From positions 1-17,361 of the forward strand of contig DASQVO010000008.1 in assembly GCA_035640715.1 (NCBI GenBank): DNA of 17,361 nt, written 5' to 3'. Below are positions 5,909 through 12,141 of this stretch, in pieces. Under the pieces are notes generated by a model, which made no database searches, was not told the DNA's origin, and saw nothing but the letters and a program-made list of their open reading frames with translations. A program made the position numbers and the translations under genes. The first letter of the stretch is position 1. The number at the start of each line of letters is the position of its first letter. The stretch comes from DASQVO01 sp035640715 (GTDB lineage: Bacteria; Actinomycetota; Actinomycetes; Streptosporangiales; Streptosporangiaceae).

Positions 5909-7213
5909 TCACGGGCCGAAGCGGGCGCGGATCGGCCAGGGTAGCGAGGACTGCTGCCAGATGGCGGCGAACTTCCCCGCCCAGCTCTCGCCCAGGCGGA
6001 CGTAGTCGCCGTCCGGGGTGAGCGTGAACTGCGACCCGAACTTGCCCGTCGCCGCCGCGAATGGCCGCGCGTACACCCGGGTCAGCGCGCCTGAGTTGGG
6101 TGGCGTTGACTGCCAGGCGACCAGCCCGGCCCCGGCTGGATCAACCGTGATCGCCGGAAGGTAACCGAGGCCGAGCTTGACGACGGGGCCGAGCGCGCCG
6201 GTCCTGGAGACGCGACGGCCGAACACGGCCGACTGGGTGGAGCTGATGTAACTGGACCACGCCACGATCGAGTCCCCCGTGCTGTCGGTGGCCAGCGTGC
6301 TGCCGGACACCTTCTGCGCGAGTTGCTGCACGCGGCCGAGCGTTCCGCCGTGGCTCCACAGCCGCACCGCGAGGTATATCGTCTGCTGGTTACCGCTGGT
6401 GACGCCCCGCTCGCTCGCGAACACCGTATCCCCGCTGGTGTCATCCGCGATCGGCGGCACCCCGTAGCGAGTGCTGGCGGCGGCGGGCATGATGACCTGG
6501 AGCCCGGAGACGTGCCCCGGCGTGAGCCGCCTCGCGACGACCCGGCTGTTGCTCTGGTCCGCCCACGCGACCGTCGCGATGCCGTTCCTGCCGATCACCA
6601 CGGAGAGCCGGTCGAACGGGCTGCCACCGAGCGTGCGCACCGGTCCGAGCGCGCCGTTCGCGGCGATGTACCGTGCATGGACGGCGTGCTGCTGCCCCAC
6701 CCAGACCGCGAGCGCCTCCCCCGTCGGCGACATGGCGACGGAGACCGTGGTGGCAATGTCCCCCTTCGGAGTCAGCGTGAGCAACGGGCCGAGCTTGCCC
6801 GTCGGCGACACCCGGCGGGCCTCGACCGCCAAGTCATCGTTGCGCACCCAGGCGACCACGCCGTCGCCGTTATCGTCGATGGCCGCCACCGGCCAGTCCA
6901 TCTCCGGGCCGCACGGGGTGAGCGTCTCGATCGGCCCCAGCTTGCCGCCGCGGGACCTGATCCGCAGCTGTATCTGGTGATAGCAGCCGGGCATGTTCCC
7001 GTTCAGGGCGAGCCAGGCAAGCAGCGTGTCCCCGTACCGGTTGACCGCCACCGCCGACGGCGCCGCTCCTTCCCACCTGTTCGCGGTCATCGTGACGGCC
7101 GGCGTCCAGCTCGCCTGCGCGGCGCTCGCCGTGACCAGCGAAACCGCCGCGCTTGTCACCACCGCTGCCGTCCTGATGAGCCGGTGCCTGCCGATGCGGC
7201 CCGCCCGTCGCAT
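5909..7213 (-). CDS. Secreted repeat protein, beta-propeller-like
   Basis: From ATG 7213 (AAAGGGG upstream) this is 434 residues. It begins with a basic n-region (MRRAGRIGRHRLIR), a hydrophobic core to about residue 32 and an AQA|S-like cleavage site. The mature protein repeats a unit of about 45-50 residues built on 'GdxxVAWxxxxxxVxARRxxxxGxLGPvxxLTP'. I count about eight copies of the AW-type strand (LLAWLA, VVAWVR, LAVWVG, TVAWAD, IVAWSS, LVAWQS, AAIWQQ, plus a degenerate one). This suggests a seven- or eight-bladed propeller. Two cysteines (GCYHQ, TPCGP) lie close together near the N-terminus. An in-frame extension upstream to 7459 runs antisense to the transfer-protein fragment and is rejected. 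The substrate is unknown; extracellular binding is inferred. Confidence 0.8.
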   Translation of the reverse strand: MRRAGRIGRHRLIRTAAVVTSAAVSLVTASAAQASWTPAVTMTANRWEGAAPSAVAVNRYGDTLLAWLALNGNMPGCYHQIQLRIRSRGGKLGPIETLTPCGPEMDWPVAAIDDNGDGVVAWVRNDDLAVEARRVSPTGKLGPLLTLTPKGDIATTVSVAMSPTGEALAVWVGQQHAVHARYIAANGALGPVRTLGGSPFDRLSVVIGRNGIATVAWADQSNSRVVARRLTPGHVSGLQVIMPAAASTRYGVPPIADDTSGDTVFASERGVTSGNQQTIYLAVRLWSHGGTLGRVQQLAQKVSGSTLATDSTGDSIVAWSSYISSTQSAVFGRRVSRTGALGPVVKLGLGYLPAITVDPAGAGLVAWQSTPPNSGALTRVYARPFAAATGKFGSQFTLTPDGDYVRLGESWAGKFAAIWQQSSLPWPIRARFGP

Positions 7214-7223
7214 CGCATCCCCT

Positions 7224-7256
7224 TTCAGCCAGTGCGCGATCCCGCTCCCGGCTGAA
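7224..7256. promoter_or_regulatory. Inverted repeat upstream of the secreted propeller gene
   Basis: TTCAGCC (7224-7230) and GGCTGAA (7250-7256) form a perfect 7-bp inverted repeat with a 19-nt spacer, starting 11 bp before the ATG at 7213. The left arm overlaps the likely RBS region. It could be an operator or a 5'-leader stem. It also marks the border with the integrative-element relic. Confidence 0.35.
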
Positions 7257-7616
7257 CACCTTGCCACGGATCGCGCCGCGCCGGACGGGAAAACGGTCGG
7301 GCTCGCCTTCGCCGGGCAGCGCGGCGTGATCCAGTACACCGGCACCAAGGACATCCACGCCAACTCCGGCAACAAGATCGTGCTGCGCGTCCAGAAGCCC
7401 AGCGAGATGAACAAGCTCATCGAAGGCTGGGAACTCGAGGGAATGCCGGACATGTCCACCTACGGCGCGGGCAAGCCCGGCGTCGCCCTGATCGTCGGCC
7501 CTGACGGCACCTGGCAGGCCGGGCGCGTCCGCGACCTGCACGACCTGGACGCGGTCGCCGCCCCCGGCACCGCCGGGGACACCCCCGCCGACGACGACAA
7601 CGACGACGCTGCGTAA
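7251..7616 (+). pseudogene. C-terminal fragment of an FtsK/SpoIIIE-type transfer ATPase from an integrative element
   Basis: The frame ending at TAA 7614-7616 contains GKTVGLAFAGQRGVI, TGTKDIHANSGNKIVLRV, EMNKLIEGWELEGMPDMS, TYGAGKPGVALIV and an acidic tail. This matches the end of the translocase domain of actinomycete conjugation proteins (Tra/FtsK type): the sensor-like 'GQR' strand, the 'D(I/V)xxNxxNKIxxRV' segment and the 'GxPGVA' turn. Walker A and B motifs and the N-terminus are absent, since the reading frame starts against the propeller gene's promoter. Such ATPases move double-stranded DNA between hyphae. This copy is a stump. Confidence 0.7.
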
Positions 7617-7630
7617 CCAGCGGCCGGGGC

Positions 7631-7709
7631 GAACTGTCCACCCGAACTGTCCAGCGAACTGTCCACAGCCGCCCCTATAGAGGGGGACGCGTGGACAGTT
7701 GGACAGTTC
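7631..7709. repeat. Iteron-like cluster of GAACTGTCCA repeats
   Basis: Three direct copies of GAACTGTCCA lie at 7631-7640, 7644-7653 and 7656-7665. Two copies in inverted orientation follow: TGGACAGTT (7692-7700) and TGGACAGTTC (7700-7709). A GC-clamped AT-rich dyad, CCCCT-ATAG-AGGGG (about 7673-7685), lies between the two groups. The arrangement is symmetrical and suits a binding array for an element-encoded regulator or replication/excision protein. Confidence 0.8.
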
Positions 7710-7826
7710 GGCAGCCCCCGGCAAACCGTCACCTTCCGTAATCACCTTCACCGTCCGCGGGCACGCGGTCACCCGCCCACCCGGGCCGGGGTTCCGTCGT
7801 GCCCGCAACCCGCCCGGAGGCCCCCG

Positions 7827-8102
7827 ATGCGTACCGCCCTGATCCTGTCCGCTGCCCGCCCGGCCCCGCACCCTCCCTCCCCGGCCGTCGTCCTGCTGTG
7901 GGCCGTGGTGATCGCCGTCGTGCTCGGGGCGGCCTATTCGATCTCGATCCGCCGCCACCCCTACCGGCCCTGCCGCCGGTGCGGGGAGTCCGGCAAGCAC
8001 CGCGGCACCGTCTTCACCCGCTCGTTCCGCGCCTGCACCCGCTGCGGCGGCACCGGCCGCGAACTGCGCCCCTTCGCCAAAGAACCCGAGGCCCGCAGCT
8101 AA
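7827..8102 (+). CDS. Small membrane protein with two CxxC zinc-ribbon knuckles
   Basis: This 91-residue protein starts at ATG 7827 with GGAGG ending 6 nt upstream. It has one transmembrane helix (about 19-39: AVVLLWAVVIAVVLGAAY). A cytosolic tail follows with two DnaJ-like knuckles, CRRCGESG (C49, C52) and CTRCGGTG (C70, C73), which together can bind one zinc. Short TM-CxxC proteins of this form commonly accompany transfer genes in actinomycete integrative elements. The role is unknown. A Spd-like or membrane-anchoring transfer function is inferred from context. Confidence 0.75.
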   Translation: MRTALILSAARPAPHPPSPAVVLLWAVVIAVVLGAAYSISIRRHPYRPCRRCGESGKHRGTVFTRSFRACTRCGGTGRELRPFAKEPEARS

Positions 8103-8196
8103 CCCGCCACCCGGCCTGGGGCGGGCGCCCGCGCCCGGCGTTCCCGCCCCCGCCCCCATCAACCCCAGCCCTGCCTATCGCAAAGGAGTTCCCCGC

Positions 8197-8286
8197 ATGC
8201 CCGGCACCCCGCAGGCGTTGACGCTGCCGGCTCCTCGTGGGCAGTCCATACGGCTCCAGAGGCGTAGGCGAGCAGGAGCGCCCTGA
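8197..8286 (+). pseudogene. Decapitated ORF: strong RBS and start, only 29 codons remain
   Basis: AAAGGAG (8182-8188) precedes ATG 8197 at a good distance and the first codons (MPGTPQALTLPAPRG) are typical of a real gene. The frame then becomes Arg-rich and stops at 8284-8286. The quality of the translation signals against the shortness of the product suggests that the 5' end of a longer element gene was joined to foreign sequence near 8230. A genuine 29-residue peptide is the alternative. Confidence 0.4.
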
Positions 8287-8384
8287 TCCGAATGCTCTCT
8301 GGCTCCTCATTCTTGCGCGCTTCCTCGATTCGTGTCGCTGCCTATGCTGTGGCGGTGGGACTCCTGACCGGAAGCGAAGGCGTG

Positions 8385-9023
8385 ATGACACAGGTCCGAA
8401 CGGGCTATCTGGCCGCCGCGCGCGCGGCCGCGGAACTGGTGGCCGACCCGGCGGTGACCACGGCGTGGCAGCAGCCCGGCGCCCTGCCCCGGATGAGCGT
8501 CGGCGCGCCAGCCAGCCACCTCTCCGGGCAGATCACCTTCGTGGCGCGGGTGCTGGGCGACCCGCCGGCCACCGAGCCGACGATCCCGATCCTGGACTAC
8601 TACGCCCGGGTCGGCTGGATCGGCACCGGCTTGGACGAGCCGTTCAACTTGCGCATCCAGCGCGGGGAGGAGAAGGCCGCGGCCGACGGGCCCGCACCGA
8701 TGATCGAGCGGACCCGGCAGGCGCTGGCCGAGGTGGAGGCCGGGCTGCCGGACGCGCCAGGCCGTCCGATCCACCTGCCCGTCTGGGGGGACTGGTCAAT
8801 CTCCCTGGACGACTTCGTCACCAGCCGCCTTATGGAACTGATCGTGCACTCCGACGACCTGACCGTCAGCGTAGGACTGCCCACTCCGGAATTTCCGCCG
8901 GAAGCCACGGACACGGTGGTGACGCTGCTCGCCCGGCTGGCCGTTCAGCGACACGGCCCGCTGCCCGTCCTGCGGACCCTGTCCGGGTCCGAGCGCGCCC
9001 CCGGGGACATCGCCGCCATCTGA
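8385..9023 (+). CDS. Maleylpyruvate isomerase-family (mycothiol-dependent/DinB-like) protein
   Basis: From ATG 8385 (GAAGG upstream; GTG 8382 also possible) this is 212 residues. The fold is a DinB/MDMPI four-helix bundle with the expected metal triad: H45 in 'APASHLSGQI', then E151 and H155 in 'RLMELIVHSDDL'. Family members are zinc enzymes, some using mycothiol as the thiol cofactor (for example maleylpyruvate isomerase of gentisate breakdown), but many are of unknown substrate. No aromatic catabolic genes are nearby, so the substrate cannot be assigned. The extended reading upstream to 8292 is hydrophobic junk crossing the element border and is not used. Confidence 0.8.
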   Translation: MTQVRTGYLAAARAAAELVADPAVTTAWQQPGALPRMSVGAPASHLSGQITFVARVLGDPPATEPTIPILDYYARVGWIGTGLDEPFNLRIQRGEEKAAADGPAPMIERTRQALAEVEAGLPDAPGRPIHLPVWGDWSISLDDFVTSRLMELIVHSDDLTVSVGLPTPEFPPEATDTVVTLLARLAVQRHGPLPVLRTLSGSERAPGDIAAI

Positions 9024-9313
9024 CCACGCCATCCGTCACTATCCGCTACTTGGCTACTCCATGCGCTACGACAATCGCCGCACCCCCTGGCCTGCGGACA
9101 GGCCGGTGGTGCTCACCCTGAGTACCTGGCGGATGGGGACGAAGCGTTATGAGCGGACGGCATGCGCGCAAGACTGCGGTTCTTTCCGCACTCGCCGTGT
9201 GCGGGGAACCTGTGTGGCGATTCTGGCAGCCGGATTCCGGTGCGGAAGTTTCGCATCGATGGTGGCGCGTCGTGTAGTGATTCCTGTGCAGGAATGTGAT
9301 GCACGTCATATCG
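9024..9313. other. Intergenic stretch with no recognised feature
   Basis: Between the MDMPI-like gene and the degenerate ORF at 9314. Short frames on both strands have poor codon bias. I see no terminator hairpin of note, tRNA or repeat. Confidence 0.4.
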
Positions 9314-9609
9314 TCAGCGGCTGGCATGGTCGGCGGAACGCTGGCCGTCGGCATGGCGCATGGCGCTGACGACGAGGCTGATGCTGGCCTGGTCGAGTCC
9401 GCAGAGCGCGTCGCTGAGGTCGACGGGGATGCCGGCGGCGATGCTGGCTGCCAGTCGCAGGATCCGGTTCTCTCCGCTGCTGCAGGGGAGGTGACCGGTA
9501 TCGCGGCTGGTGACGGCAGCCTGCCAGTCGATGTGGGCCAGTTCGGTGACGCCGCCGGTGAGCGAGGTGCCGGTGCGGATGAAGCGGGTGAAGTCGTCGC
9601 GCTTGCCGA
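9314..9609 (-). pseudogene. Conserved actinobacterial hypothetical protein, start lost
   Basis: The minus-strand frame ending at TGA 9314-9316 gives DDFTRFIRTGTSLTGGVTEL, then HIDWQAAV, then HLPCSSGENRILRLAASIAA and GIPVDLSDALCGLD. This resembles a small family of actinomycete hypothetical proteins of about 100-120 residues (LPCSSGExRxLRxAASxAxGxPVDLxDA). No ATG, GTG or TTG with a plausible RBS lies near the expected N-terminus (about 9609), and the open frame continues upstream into unrelated codons. I infer loss of the start by rearrangement. The function of the family is not known to me. Confidence 0.45.
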
Positions 9610-9664
9610 CCGATGGCGTTGTCTTACGCGCTCTGATCAGGGAGTTTGCGTCGCGGACATGTGC

Positions 9665-9775
9665 GCGACCCAAGGCCTTGATGTCAAGGCGGCGGAGAGC
9701 TCGTCGAGCGTGTAGCCGATCGACTCGTCCACGTCGGTGAGCACCAGGGATATCTCTGGCTCGATGCCGGGCTGT
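9665..9775 (-). pseudogene. Coding-like scrap, unknown family
   Basis: One minus-strand frame reads PGIEPEISLVLTDVDESIGY then TLDELSAAL with very GC-rich third positions, and degrades after that. It differs in frame from the 9314-9609 remnant. It looks like a short internal piece of a gene. I cannot assign a family. Confidence 0.25.
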
Positions 9776-9840
9776 CGAAGTGAGGCGGGATGCGGGACGC
9801 CCGCAGGACGGACCGGTCGCGGCGGGTGGAGAACCCGTTG

Positions 9841-11076
9841 TTAAGATCCCCATCGTCCCTGGATCGCGCCGCGCTCCAGCCTGGTCGCGGACCGATCGGC
9901 GGCGCGCTCCCGGGCCAGCTCCCCGGGGAGCGTGTACGGCGGGGCCTTCTGCGGATTGTCCCGGGCCTGCGCGACGATGGCGTCGGCTAGGCACCGGGCC
10001 ATGTCCAGGCGCGGGTACCGGTCATGCGCCCGCTTGGCGAGCTCGCCGGGCACCAGCTCCGCCTCGCCGCCGAAATCCATCGCGATCCCGGCGCGGGTGA
10101 GCGCGATCTCGTTCGCCCGGAACTCGGCGATCCCGGCCGACGTGTGCAGGGCTATTGCCTCCCAGAGGATCTCCGCCCTGGCTGTGGCCAGCCCGTTGGC
10201 CCGCATCAGGTCCACGGCGGCCTCGGCCCCGTCCACCTCGAACCGGCGTCCCCGGTTGGCGTGGCCGGTGAGCCCGATGTCGTGCAGGATGCAGCTCAGG
10301 AAGACCAGCTCCTCGTCGTAGTCCTCGCCGGCGGTGAACCCGCGCACGCTGGCGGCGACCCGGGCGAACAGGTAGCTGCGCGCGCTGTGGTTGTATATGT
10401 AGTCCGGTTCGGCGGCCCGGGCTAGCTCGTCGGCGACCTTGGCCAGCCTGGTCTGCGGGAACCCGGCATCGGCCGGAACCAGGCTCTCCGCAGCCTGATG
10501 CTGCCACACGTAGCCCGTGCGCGCGTATTCGAGCCCTGCGGCCACCGTAGCGGCCTGGGCCGGCCCCAGGTACCGCTGGACCAGCCACAGGCCCAGGTCC
10601 AGCCCTGCGGTGATCCCGCCCGCCGTGACGATCTGGCCGTCGTCGACGACCCTGGCGTCGCCGATCACCCGCGCTCCCGCGGCGGCAAGCTCGGCCATGG
10701 CCGAGTGGTGCGTGACGGCCGGCCGGCCCTTGAGCACTCCCGCAGCGGCGAGCAGCATCGATCCGGTGCACACCGCGGCGATCGTGCGCCCGGCCGCGAA
10801 GCTCTCGGCGATAAGGGCGGGCAGCAGGCCACGCTGGGCCTCGGCCCAGGCACCGTGCTCGCTCCGGCTGATCCAGCCGCCACCCGGGACCAGGAGCAGG
10901 TCAGGCGCCTTCCCGGGTGCCCCCGCGATCAGCTCGGTGCCTTGCGCGGTGCGCACCTGCCGCGGCCCGCCCTCGGCAGCCAGCGCAACCCCGGCCCCCG
11001 CGTGCGCGAGCACCGACATCGGCCCGAACACGTCGAGGTCTTCCACTCCGCCGAATACCAGGATCTCTACGTTCAT
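9841..11076 (-). CDS. DJ-1/PfpI - HD-domain fusion protein
   Basis: This 411-residue protein joins two enzyme folds. Residues 1-190 are DJ-1/PfpI, with the isonitrile-hydratase-like entry 'VEDLDVFGPMSVL', the oxyanion loop 'LLVPGGG' and the nucleophile elbow 'IAAVCTGSMLLA' (C103). Residues about 205-380 are an HD domain with the metal ligands H230 (NHSARSYLFA), H265-D266 (CILHDIG) and H311 (AIALHTS), plus D334 (AMDFGG). The 'NHSxRxYLF ... HDIG ... FEVDGAEAA ... ALHTS' pattern resembles cyanamide-hydratase-like HD proteins. Both relatives hydrate carbon-nitrogen multiple bonds (isonitrile to formamide, cyanamide to urea), but the substrate here is inference. It is divergent from the GlxA-type regulator. 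The start lies 1 nt from a perfect palindrome, and no Shine-Dalgarno is visible, so a leaderless mRNA is possible. Confidence 0.85.
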   Translation of the reverse strand: MNVEILVFGGVEDLDVFGPMSVLAHAGAGVALAAEGGPRQVRTAQGTELIAGAPGKAPDLLLVPGGGWISRSEHGAWAEAQRGLLPALIAESFAAGRTIAAVCTGSMLLAAAGVLKGRPAVTHHSAMAELAAAGARVIGDARVVDDGQIVTAGGITAGLDLGLWLVQRYLGPAQAATVAAGLEYARTGYVWQHQAAESLVPADAGFPQTRLAKVADELARAAEPDYIYNHSARSYLFARVAASVRGFTAGEDYDEELVFLSCILHDIGLTGHANRGRRFEVDGAEAAVDLMRANGLATARAEILWEAIALHTSAGIAEFRANEIALTRAGIAMDFGGEAELVPGELAKRAHDRYPRLDMARCLADAIVAQARDNPQKAPPYTLPGELARERAADRSATRLERGAIQGRWGS

Positions 11077-11077
11077 G

Positions 11078-11097
11078 GCGGCATGCTCGCATGCCGC
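11078..11097. promoter_or_regulatory. 20-bp perfect palindromic operator candidate between divergent DJ-1 genes
   Basis: GCGGCATGC (11078-11086), a 2-nt spacer TC, then GCATGCCGC (11089-11097) form a perfect 9+2+9 inverted repeat. It lies 1 bp upstream of the fusion gene's ATG and 50 bp upstream of the regulator's ATG. This is an ideal site for repression or for an AraC-type or other dimeric regulator. A second, weaker dyad GCCGTGCCATCGGC (11105-11118) follows. Confidence 0.6.
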
Positions 11098-11147
11098 GGC
11101 CTTGCCGTGCCATCGGCAGAAATGCCATACTTACCGAGGATTCCGCC

Positions 11148-12101
11148 ATGCCGCACAAGCTCGCCGTCCTCGCTCTCGATGCCGTGGTCCCCCTCGACCT
11201 CGCCATCGCCGCCCAGGTCATGGGCTATCCCATGGCGCCCTATGAGGTGACGATCTGCGGCCTGCGAGCGGGCCGCGTCGCGACCACCGCCGGGTTCGCA
11301 ACGGCGGTAAGCCACGGCTTGCGGGCCTTGCCGGCGGCCGGGACGGTCATCGTCCCGGGTTTCGCGCCGCATCAGCGCCCCATTGAGCCCGCGGTGCTGA
11401 GCGCCCTGCGCCGCGCGTACCGGCGCGGCGCCCGGATGGTGTCCATCTGCACCGGAGCATTCGCCCTCGCCCAGGCGGGCATCCTCGACGGTCGGCGGGC
11501 AACCACTCACTGGCGGCACGTCGGCGAGCTGGCCGCGTCGTTCCCGGCCGTGACCGTCGATCCCGACGTCCTCTACGTCGACCAGGGCCAGGTGCTCACC
11601 TCGGCCGGCGTGGCCGCGGGCATCGACTTGTGCCTGCACCTGATCCGGGCCGACCATGGCCCGCGCGCCGCCAGCGCCGTCGCCCGGCAGGTAGTGGTGG
11701 CTCCGCACCGCGACGGCGGCCAGGCACAGTACATCACGCGGCCGGCACAGGCCGACCCCGGCACGTCGCTGGCAGCTACCCGCACCTGGGCACAGCAACG
11801 CCTTGCCACGCCCATGACAGTGCGTGACCTGGCCCGCCACGCCGGGATGTCGGAGCGGACCTTCGCCCGCCGGTTCCTCGCCGAAACAGGCACCACGCCA
11901 CTGCGCTGGCTGACAACCCAGCGCCTGGCCGTTGCCCGCGAGCTACTCGAAGACGGCATGCTCAGCATCGACGAGGTAGCACGGCAGTGCGGTCTAGGCA
12001 GCACGGACAACCTCCGGCTCCACTTCCACCGCCACCTCAAGACCACGCCGACCGCCTACCGGCGCGCATTCTCCGCTCCCACAGATCCACACCCGAACTG
12101 A
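11148..12101 (+). CDS. GlxA-family AraC-type transcriptional regulator with DJ-1/PfpI sensor domain
   Basis: From ATG 11148 (GAGGA 7 nt upstream) this is 317 residues. Residues 1-190 are a DJ-1/PfpI-like domain with 'FAL/SICTGAFALAQAG' (C101) and 'ATTHWRH' as in the GlxA group, where the fold usually senses rather than catalyses. Residues about 215-310 are an AraC-type double helix-turn-helix: MTVRDLARHAGMSERTFARR, followed by the TTPLRWLTTQRLAVARELLE linker helix and the second HTH with SIDEVARQCGLGSTDNLRLHF. It is divergently transcribed from the DJ-1/HD fusion, and is the obvious candidate controller of that enzyme, probably through the 11078-11097 palindrome. An insertion sequence begins 13 bp after its stop. 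Confidence 0.9.
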   Translation: MPHKLAVLALDAVVPLDLAIAAQVMGYPMAPYEVTICGLRAGRVATTAGFATAVSHGLRALPAAGTVIVPGFAPHQRPIEPAVLSALRRAYRRGARMVSICTGAFALAQAGILDGRRATTHWRHVGELAASFPAVTVDPDVLYVDQGQVLTSAGVAAGIDLCLHLIRADHGPRAASAVARQVVVAPHRDGGQAQYITRPAQADPGTSLAATRTWAQQRLATPMTVRDLARHAGMSERTFARRFLAETGTTPLRWLTTQRLAVARELLEDGMLSIDEVARQCGLGSTDNLRLHFHRHLKTTPTAYRRAFSAPTDPHPN

Positions 12102-12112
12102 CCTGGCCGATA

Positions 12113-12141
12113 CCTGTGGGTGCCGGAAAACCTATGCCACC
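12113..12141 (+). repeat. Left terminal inverted repeat of the DDE insertion sequence
   Basis: Read inward, TGTGGGTGCCGGAAAACC (from 12115) mirrors TGCGGGTGCCGAAAACC at the other end. Including the GCCACC farther in, about 25 of 29 positions agree with one single-base gap. It begins with TG. The transposase stop (12132-12134) lies inside it. Confidence 0.75.

Larger units (their letters stand above)
7251..8235 (+). mobile_element. Relic of an actinomycete integrative/conjugative element
   Basis: The block contains, in order, the end of an FtsK-like transfer ATPase, a cluster of 10-bp direct and inverted repeats, a small TM plus CxxC protein, and the first codons of a further well-started ORF. 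This gene order is familiar from pSAM2-like or Frankia-type elements. Both ends are cut: the ATPase lacks its front and the last ORF runs out after a few codons. The boundaries are approximate. The integrase tail at 13346 and the tRNA scar at 477 could belong to the same or to other elements. Confidence 0.5.

Noticed and set aside
6323..7255. Plus-strand open frame (310 codons) antisense to the secreted propeller gene
   Set aside because: Arg/His/Pro-rich translation with no RBS, mirror of a well-supported gene.
7214..7459. N-terminal extension of the propeller protein
   Set aside because: It would be antisense to the FtsK fragment and would bury the signal peptide. ATG 7213 has an RBS and a proper signal sequence.
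7631..7709. CRISPR array
   Set aside because: The repeats are only 10 bp, with 2-3-nt spacers and mixed orientation. No cas gene is nearby.
6870..8162. Long minus-strand open frame (430 codons) across the propeller start and the element relic
   Set aside because: Gly/Ala/Arg-rich low-complexity translation, typical of antisense frames in high-GC DNA. It overlaps better-supported genes on both strands.
11102..11131. Sigma-70-like promoter (TTGCCG - 18 - CATACT) for the GlxA-type regulator
   Set aside because: It would start transcription only about 10 nt before the ATG, leaving the GAGGA site at the very 5' end. It is too weak to list as a feature.
10498..11250. Plus-strand frames antisense to the DJ-1/HD fusion
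   Set aside because: No homology-like sequence or RBS. They read through the divergent promoter region.
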